Of a DNA stretch of 23,395 nucleotides, positions 1-7,831 are shown piece after piece. The position numbers were made by a program, and so were the translations under genes. The stretch is from a virus. The stretch's first letter is position 1. The number at the start of each line of letters is the position of its first letter. The stretch spans positions 1 to 23,395 of the IMG/VR virus record IMGVR_UViG_3300006638_000233. One strand, written 5' to 3'. The notes beneath the pieces are model-generated. The model saw only the letters and a list, made by a program, of their open reading frames with translations. It was not told the DNA's origin and did no database searches.

Positions 1-596
1 GCCCACGACATGGCGGCCTTAAAGTAGGCGACCATCTTTTCCCGCGCTCGGTGGCCGGTGATCTGGTCGCGCGCAGCGTGCAGGGTCGGCCGGTCGAGAT
101 CCGTCAGGGCCTCGGAGTGCAGCGCCTGCAGCGGCGCCTTGGCGAGCGTCAGCCGCACGTCGTCGCAGGTGCCCGGGCTTGACGCCTTCAGTCGCCGGTT
201 CACCCACCTGGGCGCTGCGATCATGGCCTGGTATTGGCGATCGAGCTCCGCCCAGGTCCAAGCCTTGGCCGCTGGAGCCGGCGCGGACTTCCGTGGTGTG
301 GGTTCGGCGCCGGCAAGCTCCGCATACACGATCGTCGCCTTGGTGCGCGCCGCCGAGGTCGGCAAGTAGTCACGGCGCCCAAGGCCGTCGCGCGGGTCGC
401 CGATCACCCGCACCTGTTTGAAGCCGCGGACGCACCACTTCACGGATCCGCCGCGCTGGCGTAGCACCAGGAAGTGCTGCTTTTTGTCGGCCCAGTCGTT
501 CGTGCCCGGCTTGCGCGCGGCCGCCGCAGCGGAGGCTTCCGCCACAACGTTTTTGTTGATATCTACCCGAATGAGCTTCGATTTCGCGGTTGTCAT
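1..596 (-). CDS. Tyrosine-type site-specific integrase, N-terminal part (runs off the left edge)
   Basis: Reading leftward from the ATG at 594-596, the frame stays open for 198 codons to the window edge, so the catalytic domain with its Arg...His-x-x-Arg...Tyr residues lies outside. Residues about 35-100 look like the N-terminal arm-binding region of rhizobial integrases (VKWCVRGF, then IGDPRDGLGRRDYL). Residues about 130-198 look like the helical SAM-like core-binding domain, ending in AREKMVAYFKAAMSWA. Such enzymes insert islands into tRNA genes, and a tRNA-Met 3' fragment lies 140 bases upstream of the start, as expected for an integrase near one att end. The assignment rests on domain style and context because the active site is not visible. 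It most likely belongs to an island to the left, not to the phage-like element on the right. Confidence 0.72.
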   Translation of the reverse strand, partial: MTTAKSKLIRVDINKNVVAEASAAAAARKPGTNDWADKKQHFLVLRQRGGSVKWCVRGFKQVRVIGDPRDGLGRRDYLPTSAARTKATIVYAELAGAEPTPRKSAPAPAAKAWTWAELDRQYQAMIAAPRWVNRRLKASSPGTCDDVRLTLAKAPLQALHSEALTDLDRPTLHAARDQITGHRAREKMVAYFKAAMSW

Positions 597-603
597 GGGG
601 GCC

Positions 604-632
604 AATCTGTAACGATTTTGTAACGACAGATT
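604..632. promoter_or_regulatory. Repeat cluster upstream of the tyrosine integrase
   Basis: Two direct copies of TGTAACGA (608-615 and 619-626) are spaced 11 bases apart, one helical turn. They sit inside a 7-base inverted repeat, AATCTGT (604-610) and ACAGATT (626-632). The cluster begins 8 bases upstream of the integrase start and could be an operator or an arm-type integrase binding site. The role is inferred from spacing and position only. Confidence 0.4.
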
Positions 633-735
633 GCCCAAAACGGCCCCGATGAGAAGCCTCAAGATCGAAAATCTGGTTGAATTGCGGGGAAAGTGCTAGG
701 TTATCTTACCCTGAACGCCAACAAACCCACGAAGT

Positions 736-785
736 CCGGAATCATAATCCTGGGGTCGGGGGTTCGAGTCCCTCTCTCGCTACCA
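736..785 (+). other. 3' fragment of a tRNA-Met(CAT) gene; probable attachment-site core
   Basis: Read as a tRNA, 736-740 is the 5' side of the anticodon stem and 741-747 the loop ATCATAA with anticodon CAT. 748-752 closes the stem with one mismatch. 753-757 is the variable loop, 758-774 a T arm with a TTCGAGT loop, 775-781 the 3' acceptor strand, 782 the discriminator A, and 783-785 an encoded CCA. The sequence upstream of 736 has no D arm or acceptor strand, so the gene is not complete. Tyrosine integrases that use the anticodon loop as crossover leave such a fragment at the far end of an island and rebuild the whole tRNA at the other end. The segment from about 742 is therefore the likely att core. 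No second copy was found in the window. Confidence 0.8.
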
Positions 786-2334
786 TTCGGCCCCCACCCA
801 CTAGGGGGCGGTCAATCAGCTCGTGCAGGCGGCCCTTAATCTCAACCTCGAAGCCCTTCACGCCGGGTTCCGCGTGGACCACGACGCTATGAACTAGCCG
901 CCTTAGGGGCTCGATTAGTTCGGGCCGTTCGGCGGCCTTGTCGTCTTCGAGGGCGGCCCGCATCAGTTCCACGTCGGCTAGATAGTTCTTGATCGCGGCC
1001 GGGTGGATGGTGACGACCTTTTGATCGCTGTCCGCTGCGGCGAGTTGCTGAGCGACTGAACGCTTCTCGACTTCCAGAGCTTGCAGGCGCGGCGCGATAC
1101 TGTCAGCGGGGACACCCTGTACAATCGAATCCACGAGGCGCTCTATCTCGCGCTTAATCTCTCCCGTGCGGCGTTCAAGCTTGCTGCGGTCCCTGACCGC
1201 GCCACGGGCGAGGCGCGTGCGTTCTTCATTATACGCCTTCACATAGATCGCGAGATAGTCCGGCTGCTTCAGCACCTCGCGCAGACCGTCGAGCACGGCG
1301 GCTTCGATCTTGCGACGGTGAACCATGCGGCTGTTCGTGCATGATCCGCTCTCACGATACGTCGAACACTGAACGCGCGGTTCGCCTCGATGTAGGCCAA
1401 CAGAACCCATTCCGCCGCTGCACGTCGGACAGCGCAGCAACCCGCTCAGCATTCTAACGACGCGCACGGGCGGCTTGCCAGCGGCCCGCGTTCTGCGTTT
1501 CATCTGCGCAGCTTCCCACGTCGCTTTGTCAACGATGCGAAGATGCGGCGCGGATGCGCGGCGGTGCTTGGCCGGAGGATTGGGGCGCGACAACCGTTTG
1601 CCGGTCGCCGGGTCCTTCACCATCGTCACTTTATTCCAGACGATCTCACCGACATAAAGCTCGTTGAGCAGGATGCCATTGCCGCGCTGTGCGCTGCCGT
1701 GGATCGTTGACGCATTCCAACGCAGTCCGTTCGGCGGTGCGACTTTGTCGGCGTTGAGATGCCCCGCAATGTCGCGCGCGGTGTAACCCTGCGCGAACTC
1801 TTTGAAGATGCGACGGACAACTTCGGCTTGCTCTTCGATGATCTCAAGCTCGCCCGGCCGTCCGAGCACGGGCTTGTAGCCGTACGCCTTACCGCCTGCA
1901 TGTCTTCCAGACCGCACGACGCCTTCGAGGCCCCGGATGACGTGCAGACGCAGATTGTCGATATACATTTCGCCCATTAGGGCGCGCAGCGACCCTTCGA
2001 GCTTGCTAACTTTTCCGACCGCCGTGTGTATCGAGATGCCGTGGTGATCGAGCCGCTTGCGGGCGTGGTGGTAGTCGCCTTGGTCGCGGAACACGCGGTC
2101 CATATCTTCGGCGACAAGCACGTCGAAGCTTTTGTCTTCGGCGGCTCGCATGAGCTTTTGGTACCCGGGCCGGTTGATGACGGACGCGCCGGAAATGGCG
2201 CGGTCATCGAAGATCGCAACAACCGTTAGCCCTTCCCGTGCACAAAGCTCTCGGCATAATTCAATCTGATCTTCGACCGATTTGTCGTTTTGATTGTCCG
2301 ACGAGTAGCGAGCGTAAATAGCGGCGCGAAGCAT
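742..2334 (-). CDS. Large serine recombinase (site-specific integrase/resolvase family)
   Basis: A complete 530-residue large serine recombinase, expected to insert and excise its element by double-strand exchange at short att sites. The N-terminal catalytic domain shows ARYSSDNQ, with the nucleophile at Ser11 or Ser12, and EDMDRVFRD near residues 76-84. A recombinase domain spans about 165-270. A zinc ribbon has cysteines at 302, 305, 323 and 332, followed by a charged coiled-coil stretch (about 365-435). The start overlaps the stop of a small upstream gene (TGATG), so translation is probably coupled. The last residues, REGLEPPTPGL, are the reverse-strand translation of the tRNA-Met T arm and variable loop, and the TGA stop comes from the anticodon loop. 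The authentic C terminus may therefore differ in the unintegrated element. The family call is secure; which ends it recombines is not shown. Confidence 0.93.
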   Translation of the reverse strand: MLRAAIYARYSSDNQNDKSVEDQIELCRELCAREGLTVVAIFDDRAISGASVINRPGYQKLMRAAEDKSFDVLVAEDMDRVFRDQGDYHHARKRLDHHGISIHTAVGKVSKLEGSLRALMGEMYIDNLRLHVIRGLEGVVRSGRHAGGKAYGYKPVLGRPGELEIIEEQAEVVRRIFKEFAQGYTARDIAGHLNADKVAPPNGLRWNASTIHGSAQRGNGILLNELYVGEIVWNKVTMVKDPATGKRLSRPNPPAKHRRASAPHLRIVDKATWEAAQMKRRTRAAGKPPVRVVRMLSGLLRCPTCSGGMGSVGLHRGEPRVQCSTYRESGSCTNSRMVHRRKIEAAVLDGLREVLKQPDYLAIYVKAYNEERTRLARGAVRDRSKLERRTGEIKREIERLVDSIVQGVPADSIAPRLQALEVEKRSVAQQLAAADSDQKVVTIHPAAIKNYLADVELMRAALEDDKAAERPELIEPLRRLVHSVVVHAEPGVKGFEVEIKGRLHELIDRPLVGGGRMVAREGLEPPTPGL

Positions 2335-2543
2335 CAGTTCAACTTCCTAGATTGGGCCTCGTGATCCTGGCGCGCCGCGTACCTAGCCAAGGCCTCGACG
2401 AAGGCAACAGCATCGGGGTCAAGGTTACCCCGCCAGGGCGGCCGGGGTAAGCCCTGAGGGGCCGCCAAAACCCTGCCTGATCCACAGGAATTCGGTCTTT
2501 TGAGCCCCAATTTGGAGCCCGAGTGGGGGAAATCGCCAACCAT
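2334..2543 (-). CDS. Small protein coupled to the serine recombinase
   Basis: A 69-residue reading frame whose TGA stop shares its last base with the recombinase start codon (TGATG), the usual sign of translational coupling. The C-terminal half (DPDAVAFVEALARYAARQD) is a plausible amphipathic helix and resembles short proteins often found before serine recombinases in alphaproteobacterial elements. The N-terminal half is proline-rich and less convincing, so the true start could be internal. A GGTGAA ribosome-binding-like sequence lies just upstream of the ATG. It could be a recombination accessory factor, but no function can be assigned from sequence. Confidence 0.55.
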   Translation of the reverse strand: MVGDFPHSGSKLGLKRPNSCGSGRVLAAPQGLPRPPWRGNLDPDAVAFVEALARYAARQDHEAQSRKLN

Positions 2544-2548
2544 AACAA

Positions 2549-3162
2549 TTCACCGACGACGGGCAGTTCGTGGCTGCCCGTGAAGTTCGCAGGAACGGTG
2601 CGGCCCTAGCGGGTGGCGCGGGCCGCGCTTTTACGGTTGCGTTGGGTTTTGTTTTCCGCCCGAGCGAACGACGCGCTCGGGTTCTGGGATTAGGCTTATT
2701 CCGAAAGGTCCTAATTCCACAATTAAAAACTGCGGGGCCTTTCGGGGCGGTCGGGCATGGGAGCCGTGGCGGCTCAAAGCCTTACCTCGCGGGCGGCATA
2801 GATGGGGAGGGGGTAGGGTCGCACTGTGTTTTAAATTGCAGCCCGCTTAACGCCTGTGCGATAAAAATCTCGGAAGGCTTCGACGCACCCGTTTTCATCC
2901 TGTCGAATCTTTAATCCTGTTGATGAGCCCTTTTCTGACTATATAGGTGTTGAACATACGCGAGCCGGTAATGGACATGTCCGGCCGCAGAGGGATCGAA
3001 TGACGCATTCGCCCCTTTACAGCGCTAACAACGTTGGGCTCGCGCAGGCGGGCTTACTGATTTCCTCTCCGGCAGTCAGTCGTCGCGCGTCATTCTTGTA
3101 GTTCGCTCTTCGAAGCGGCGTCCCTGAACCAATCCCCATCCTCTCTGCTTCAGGGCACAGCC
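2549..3162. other. 614-base noncoding region between the recombinase and rightward operons
   Basis: No convincing gene is seen; the open frame at 2570-2914 starts with GTG, has no homology I recognise and looks accidental. The stretch contains a perfect 8-bp hairpin (CCCGAGCG near 2658 pairing with CGCTCGGG ending near 2680). Near its right end are a promoter-like pair and a 10-base palindrome, described separately. It separates leftward integration genes from rightward replication genes, the usual place for phage control elements, yet no repressor gene lies in it. Confidence 0.5.
2920..2982 (+). promoter_or_regulatory. Candidate promoter and operator for the rightward operon
   Basis: A TTGATG (2920-2925) is followed after 16 bases by TATAGG (2942-2947), a moderate match to a vegetative promoter. 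The perfect palindrome GGACATGTCC lies at 2973-2982, within a longer imperfect one (GCCGG...CCGGC), close downstream of the predicted transcription start. That is where a repressor would act. First gene downstream is the AlpA-like gene at 3163. This is pattern matching only. Confidence 0.35.
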
Positions 3163-3426
3163 ATGACCGACGCCACTACTATCGACGCCACCACCTCGAC
3201 CAACGCACGCCGCACGAAACGCTTACCCGCCGCTGTGCCGCTCGACTTCCCGCACCCCGCCCGCCTGGGCGGCACGCAGCTCTTCGAAGCCGTGCTCGAC
3301 GTTGGCACCTCGACGTTCGCCCGCTGGCGGGCCGAAGGCAAAATCCCCGTACCCGTCATGCAAGGCAAGCTGTGCAAATGGCGCGAGACCGTCATGGCTG
3401 AGCTTCGCGACAACGGCGTGTCTTAG
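3163..3426 (+). CDS. AlpA/excisionase-like helix-turn-helix protein
   Basis: An 87-residue basic protein. The segment VGTSTFARWRAEGKIPVPV, followed by GKLCKWRE, has the layout of AlpA/MerR-like winged helix-turn-helix proteins: a recognition helix that reads as Ser/Thr-x-Phe-x-Arg-Trp, then a wing with a pattern close to Gly-Lys-x-x-Lys-Trp. In prophages and islands such proteins serve as excisionases or activators of the integrase and early genes. An AGGG ribosome-binding site lies about 8 bases before the ATG. It is first in the rightward gene series, which suits an early regulator or directionality factor for the recombinase. Target sites are not identified; the GGACATGTCC palindrome upstream is a candidate. 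Confidence 0.65.
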   Translation: MTDATTIDATTSTNARRTKRLPAAVPLDFPHPARLGGTQLFEAVLDVGTSTFARWRAEGKIPVPVMQGKLCKWRETVMAELRDNGVS

Positions 3427-3518
3427 CGCCGCCCGGCTTCACGTCCCGCATCCCACCAAGCCCCGCCGCCGCACCTTCGCGAACAGCGAAGCCGTGCGCA
3501 GACACGAGCATCACGCAC

Positions 3519-4550
3519 ATGAAGACGACTACACCGACCGCCGAAGAGTTCTTCGCGAGCCACGGCTTCGACGCCAACGCCAATCCCATCAACGCGCCAA
3601 AGGCCGACCACGTCGAAGGCGAGACGATATACGACCTCGACCGCTTTACCAGCGGGCAGCTCGACGACCGCGAACTTAGCCGCGATTGCGTCGAGGATAT
3701 CGAGCAAGCGGCAGCGCGCACCGAAGCGCTCGCCGCGACTTACAAGGCCCAAGGTAAACCTGACCGCGTTAAAGAGTATGAGCAGGACTCGCGGGAACTT
3801 CGACAACTCGCGGCTTTCACTGCCCGAAACACCTTTCGCATTCACGCGCTGTTTTCCGAAGCCTTCGCGCACGCCGTAAATGGGGGCAACTGGCACATTG
3901 CGCAGGCCCACTTAATCGACGCTATCAAATCGGACGAAGCCGACTTCGCCTTGAAGGTTGCCAGCACGAGAGCGCTTGCCGAGATCGCGACCTTTGCGGG
4001 GGATACAGGCAGCGACTTTGACGGACGGTGGTTGTCCGAATTGACTGGCATTCCGTCGAGCACGGCGCGCGAATTGATTGCAGCCGCTCACGCTGTCGAA
4101 AGCGGTGTGGCTGTCATCCTCACGGGCACCGAGCACGGGGGGCGTAAAGCCTTTCTCGAAATAGTCGAGATGACTCCTGCGCGCCGCCGCGCAGTCGTGA
4201 CGGCCGTCAAAACGTGCCTCACGCGCTATCTGCTCGAAAACGCGATTGAGAAAGAGCGCAAGCAACGATCCCGCAACATCTCGATTGCTGAGCTGAACGC
4301 GCTCACGCTGATCGGCTGTAATAACCCGGACGGCTGGCACAAGCTAACGACCCTTGGCATTGACGAAGGCAACGAATGGCTTGTTGCCGCAGTCGACGAA
4401 GCGCTCCGCAAACGCGTGCTTAGCGAACGCACCGAAGCGCGGGCCTCGCAGACGCTCAGTGATTTGAGAAAGCGACTGCACCGTAACGCCGCACCGCGTC
4501 AGTCGAGCCGCCGCAACGCCTACAACTCTAATCGGGAATGCAGCAAGTGA
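3519..4550 (+). CDS. Unknown protein coupled to the replication gene
   Basis: A 343-residue, largely helical, charged protein that I do not recognise. It begins MKTTTPTAEEFF and has no signal peptide or membrane segment. Long helical stretches occupy about residues 55-160, and a basic C terminus (RKRLHRNAAPRQSSRRN) could bind nucleic acid. Its 3' end overlaps the start of the primase-polymerase gene by 13 bases, so the two are almost certainly co-translated and may act together, for example as a loader or regulator of replication. The ribosome-binding site before the ATG is weak. A 6-bp hairpin (CTTCGC...GCGAAG, about 3476-3492) lies in the leader. Confidence 0.8.
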   Translation: MKTTTPTAEEFFASHGFDANANPINAPKADHVEGETIYDLDRFTSGQLDDRELSRDCVEDIEQAAARTEALAATYKAQGKPDRVKEYEQDSRELRQLAAFTARNTFRIHALFSEAFAHAVNGGNWHIAQAHLIDAIKSDEADFALKVASTRALAEIATFAGDTGSDFDGRWLSELTGIPSSTARELIAAAHAVESGVAVILTGTEHGGRKAFLEIVEMTPARRRAVVTAVKTCLTRYLLENAIEKERKQRSRNISIAELNALTLIGCNNPDGWHKLTTLGIDEGNEWLVAAVDEALRKRVLSERTEARASQTLSDLRKRLHRNAAPRQSSRRNAYNSNRECSK

Positions 4551-6778
4551 GCGTCCAATCTTCTAACATCGTCCCTTTCGCGGACAACACACGAGCCCGA
4601 CGACTGGACAATCTGACCAACGCGAAGCTCATAGCCAAGTCAGGCATCTACATCTTCGTATCGTCCGGCAAAACGCCGTTGGTCCCCCGTTTCAACAAAA
4701 TCGATACACAGCTCACCCAGGACGAGCGCGAAGCCGCAATCGAAGAATACGAAGCCAAGCACGGCGAGCGGCCGATCCACGTCGGCGCGACCAAAGACCC
4801 GGCCATCGTTGGTAAGATGTTCAAGCGCTATCCCGACGCTGTGCCGTCCATCGCCTGCGGCCCGAGCAAGCTCGTCGTGGTCGACGCGGACCAGAAGGAC
4901 AACGGCCCGGCGCTGATCGGCAAGCACTTCGAAGAGCACGGCCTGCCCGATGGTGCGGTCGTCGTGCCGACGCAGTCAGGCGGCCTGCACTACATTTTTA
5001 AAGACCCCGAGGGCAAGTACACGAACGCGGCCGGTGCGCTGAAGAAGCAATACGGTTGCGACGTGCGCGGCGTCGGCGGCCAATACATCGCGCCTGGATC
5101 GATGCGCGAAGACGGCAAGACCTACGGCACAAAAAAAGATCTGATTGCGTTCCTGCGCGGCTACGTGCGTGGCGCGCTGCCCGAACTCCCCGACCATATC
5201 GTCGAGCTGATCGGTACCGCAGGCGAAGCGTCGCAGATCGTCAACGACAGCGACATCGCCCCCATCATTCGCGAGCTTGAGGACACGGATTGGCCGGAAT
5301 ACGACGAGCTGTTCGACCCGACCATCGGCACTTATGACCTCGAAGCATTCAAGGCATCGAGCCCCGAGTTCGCAGAACTGTACGACAGCCCGACCGGCGA
5401 CCGTTCCGAAGATCGTTGGGCCATCGCGCAGATGCTCTTGCAGAAATTCAAGATGCCCGTTTGCGACCTCGCGGTGTTCTACCAGAATTGGGATGGTGCG
5501 GGCACGCTCACCGACGACGGCAAAGGCGCGGGCAACTACAAGCTCCGCGACATTGCGCGCGAATGGTTCAAGAACGTAAATCGCTACGTCTCGGAGGGCG
5601 GCGTGATGGGGGCCGTCGTCGATGACTATGATGAAGTCGACAACAAAAAGCGCATCGGCGAGCAGCCGCGTTTTTCCTATATCGAAGACGTGCGTTTGGC
5701 TGAGCCCCGCTTCATTGAATGGGCGGTCAAGCATTTCCTGGCGCGCGGGACGACTTCAATCGTCTCGGGCAAATGGGGTACAGGCAAAACCGCCGTCTAT
5801 ACCGATATCGCTTTGCACATTGCGCATGGCCTGCCGTATCGCGACCGCAAGGTGACGAAAGGCGTCGTCATCTATGTCGCGCTGGAAAACGCGGAAGATG
5901 TGGAACGGCGCATTCGCGCTTGGTGCGACGAGATGGCAAAACAAGGCCATGACGTAAGCAGCGGAGCGTTCGTCATTCATCGCGGCCCGTGCTCGCTATA
6001 CGATCAGCGTGGCAAGGCCACGCCTGACGAGAAAGCGCTAATCAAGATCGCGCAAGATGCTTCGAAGCACTACGGCCTGCCGGTCAGCATGATCGTCATC
6101 GACACGCTCTCGCAGTCGATAACCCCAGGTAGCGACCGCGAAGACGGCAGCATTTTTACCGCAGCGATGCAGAGGATCGTAAACGCGACGGGCGCCAACG
6201 TCTCGACGCTTCACCACCCGACAAAGGCGGGCGAAGCCGTTCGCGGCGATAGCGCACTGCAAGGCAACGTCGATACGGTTATCGACGTGGCGCGCGAGGG
6301 CAACGGCCGGGGAACGATCAAGGCGGGCTCTAAGTTCCGCATTGGTGACCCCGCTAAAGTGAACTTTGCCTACCGGCTGAAAGCGTTCGAAATCGATAAG
6401 GATGAAGACGGCGACGCAATTACCGTTGTGCTCGCGGTCGAAGCCAGTGTCGGCGTTGCTATGAGCGCCGTCGATGACACGGATGACGACTCCGCTCTCA
6501 CGCCAACGGACACACCCGCCGACAAGCTCGTGGCGACGTTGCGGGTGTTCAAGGAACGGGTTGAAGACATCGCGTCCAATACGGGCGAAGCGGCCTGTGA
6601 GATCGGTTTGCAGGCAGGAGAAGTCTTTGCTGCTCTGAACAAATACCGCCGTTCTGCGGGGCTGCCGGAGCTTAAAGACCGCACCATCGTCCCGCGACTG
6701 TTGAAGCAGTTGGGGGAAAGCGGTGAGATCGTTAAGTCGGGTGACAATCGGCGAACAGAGTACAGATTAGCGCGGTGA
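4538..6778 (+). CDS. Primase-polymerase fused to RepA-type (AAA_25) helicase
   Basis: A 746-residue replication protein with two enzymatic parts. The N-terminal primase/polymerase (Prim-Pol) domain, about residues 75-215, carries the metal-binding VVVDAD (Asp116, Asp118), SGGLHYIF with His151, and CDVRGVGGQYIAPGS. It would make primers and possibly extend them. From about 390 to 620 follows a RecA-fold helicase ATPase like plasmid RSF1010 RepA: Walker A GKWGTGKT at 411-418, Walker B MIVID at 517-521, and the sensor-like TLHHPTKAG near 557-565. Residues about 660-746 look like a winged-helix DNA-binding end. Such fusions start replication of plasmids, satellites and phages. An iteron-like array lies less than 1 kb downstream. 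The gene overlaps the gene before it by 13 bases. This is one of the firmest calls in the window. Confidence 0.93.
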   Translation: MQQVSVQSSNIVPFADNTRARRLDNLTNAKLIAKSGIYIFVSSGKTPLVPRFNKIDTQLTQDEREAAIEEYEAKHGERPIHVGATKDPAIVGKMFKRYPDAVPSIACGPSKLVVVDADQKDNGPALIGKHFEEHGLPDGAVVVPTQSGGLHYIFKDPEGKYTNAAGALKKQYGCDVRGVGGQYIAPGSMREDGKTYGTKKDLIAFLRGYVRGALPELPDHIVELIGTAGEASQIVNDSDIAPIIRELEDTDWPEYDELFDPTIGTYDLEAFKASSPEFAELYDSPTGDRSEDRWAIAQMLLQKFKMPVCDLAVFYQNWDGAGTLTDDGKGAGNYKLRDIAREWFKNVNRYVSEGGVMGAVVDDYDEVDNKKRIGEQPRFSYIEDVRLAEPRFIEWAVKHFLARGTTSIVSGKWGTGKTAVYTDIALHIAHGLPYRDRKVTKGVVIYVALENAEDVERRIRAWCDEMAKQGHDVSSGAFVIHRGPCSLYDQRGKATPDEKALIKIAQDASKHYGLPVSMIVIDTLSQSITPGSDREDGSIFTAAMQRIVNATGANVSTLHHPTKAGEAVRGDSALQGNVDTVIDVAREGNGRGTIKAGSKFRIGDPAKVNFAYRLKAFEIDKDEDGDAITVVLAVEASVGVAMSAVDDTDDDSALTPTDTPADKLVATLRVFKERVEDIASNTGEAACEIGLQAGEVFAALNKYRRSAGLPELKDRTIVPRLLKQLGESGEIVKSGDNRRTEYRLAR

Positions 6779-7558
6779 ATATGATTGCGGTTGGGGGCTC
6801 AGCACGGCATTCCGGGGCCACACCGGGGATGCCTCAGCGCTAGGTCTACGAAACTCGTTGAGCGGGCGTTTCAGCTCAGAACTAACCGCGTTTCGAACAT
6901 TCAGCCGTTTATCATCGCCCCATAGACTTGCTTTTGCTTTAAACTTCGCGCGCCCTTCGGCGTGCCGCTCCCAAAAGAGCGGCACGTTGTGAACGCGGCC
7001 CTTGTCGTCTAGGCAGTCCGGTTGGCGAGTGTCGAATGCCAGTAGCGTATCCGAGCGGGCACCCGTCGGTTTGCAATAATGGTAGTGCCAACCCACCCCG
7101 TCATTGTCCCGATCAAGAATATTGTCATCGTCAAATATTTTTAAGAAATAAGCGACGGCTGGCGAACGCTCGACCATCGCAAGGCTGATCGTCTCGATAA
7201 TCTCAAGATTTCCTCGCAGTATAGGGTGCACGCCGTGCACTATATGAACTAGCCGTCCGGGCTGACCCGAGGCGGGTGTCACTAATCGTTCCGACTGTTC
7301 ATTGATTTTTGCGAGAATGCTTCTGAGTTCAGGGCAATTCAGGGCAAAAAGTCCCTGCAATTTACGCTCCGTCGACTCTGAGCGCATTTCCTCCGCACGA
7401 TCCTCGATCATCAATTCGGGATGGAGGTCATTCGTCCGAAGTAAGGACGCAACCATTTGCAGAAACATAATCGAAAAAGTAGTTTCTTCGAAAATGCGGG
7501 TCTCCAGACGATATTCGAAAGGCCATCCCAAATTTGACCACTCAGGCAATTCGTTCAC
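6767..7558 (-). CDS. Unknown protein beside the iteron array
   Basis: The frame is open from 7690, but its first 44 codons are only the reverse translation of the GACCGTGCA repeats, rich in Cys, Thr and Val. I therefore place the start at the GTG at 7556-7558, preceded by AGGA 11 bases upstream, giving 263 residues starting NELPEWSNLGWPF. No family is recognised. A polar, aromatic-rich core (DRDNDGVGWHYHYCKP) and a basic C-terminal third (AKFKAKASLWGDDKRLNVR) are visible. Its 3' end overlaps the end of the primase-polymerase gene by 12 bases on the opposite strand. Its promoter must lie in or next to the repeats, so whatever binds them may control it. It could be a regulator or initiator; that is inference from position. 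Confidence 0.6.
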   Translation of the reverse strand: MNELPEWSNLGWPFEYRLETRIFEETTFSIMFLQMVASLLRTNDLHPELMIEDRAEEMRSESTERKLQGLFALNCPELRSILAKINEQSERLVTPASGQPGRLVHIVHGVHPILRGNLEIIETISLAMVERSPAVAYFLKIFDDDNILDRDNDGVGWHYHYCKPTGARSDTLLAFDTRQPDCLDDKGRVHNVPLFWERHAEGRAKFKAKASLWGDDKRLNVRNAVSSELKRPLNEFRRPSAEASPVWPRNAVLSPQPQSYSPR

Positions 7559-7593
7559 GTTGGATCGATTCCTATCGGATTGGATGGACGAGA

Positions 7594-7831
7594 TGACCGT
7601 GCAAACGACCGTGCAGCCTCTCACCGTGCACGGTTGCTGCACGGTGGCGTGCACGGTCGGCCTACACGGTTCGTGCACGGTCGGATGCACGGTTGTTCTG
7701 TAGTATTATCAATGGTCTAGCGCGACCGTGCAATGACCGTGTAACGACCGTGCACTCAATTTCCCATCAACCGTGCATCATTCTCTCCCCCCTATAGGGG
7801 AGAGATGCACGACGGCGGACTTTACACGGTC
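7594..7831. repeat. Iteron-like array of GACCGTGCA; candidate replication origin
   Basis: About 13 copies of the core ACCGTGCA occur in 238 bases, ten exact and three with one change. Forward copies start near 7595, 7607, 7623, 7724, 7735 (variant), 7746 and 7770. Reverse copies (TGCACGGT) start near 7627, 7638, 7650, 7663 (variant), 7674, 7686 and 7823 (variant). The copies at 7623 and 7627 merge into the 12-base palindrome ACCGTGCACGGT. Neighbours are 11-13 bases apart, one helical turn, as for protein-bound iterons. The two groups flank an AT-rich stretch (7691-7720) that could melt. With a primase-helicase gene adjacent, an origin is the best explanation; an operator array for the leftward gene is the alternative. 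Confidence 0.75.
7783..7804. repeat. Perfect 8-bp inverted repeat beside the iterons
   Basis: CTCTCCCC (7783-7790) pairs with GGGGAGAG (7797-7804) around the 6-base spacer CCTATA. It lies between the last forward iteron and the outlying TACACGGTC copy. It could be a dimeric protein site or a hairpin that marks a replication start. There is no following T run, so a terminator is unlikely. Confidence 0.45.

Noticed and set aside
736-785. Complete tRNA gene
   Set aside because: The anticodon arm, T arm and CCA are present, but no D arm or 5' acceptor strand is found upstream.
2570-2914. 114-codon rightward gene in the noncoding region
   Set aside because: GTG start without a ribosome-binding site, low-complexity composition, and it spans a hairpin and promoter-like DNA.
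4976-5734. 252-codon leftward gene inside the primase-polymerase gene
   Set aside because: It is the antisense shadow of a well-supported gene with conserved motifs; long antisense frames are common in GC-rich DNA.
7559-7690. N-terminal extension of the leftward gene through the repeat array
   Set aside because: The added residues are only the repeat translated over and over (PTVH, CTVRGCTV, etc.). A GTG with a ribosome-binding site lies at 7556-7558, so the extension is treated as noncoding.
7594-7831. CRISPR array
   Set aside because: The repeats are only 8-9 bases, occur in both orientations, have 2-5 base gaps in place of spacers, and no cas gene is nearby.
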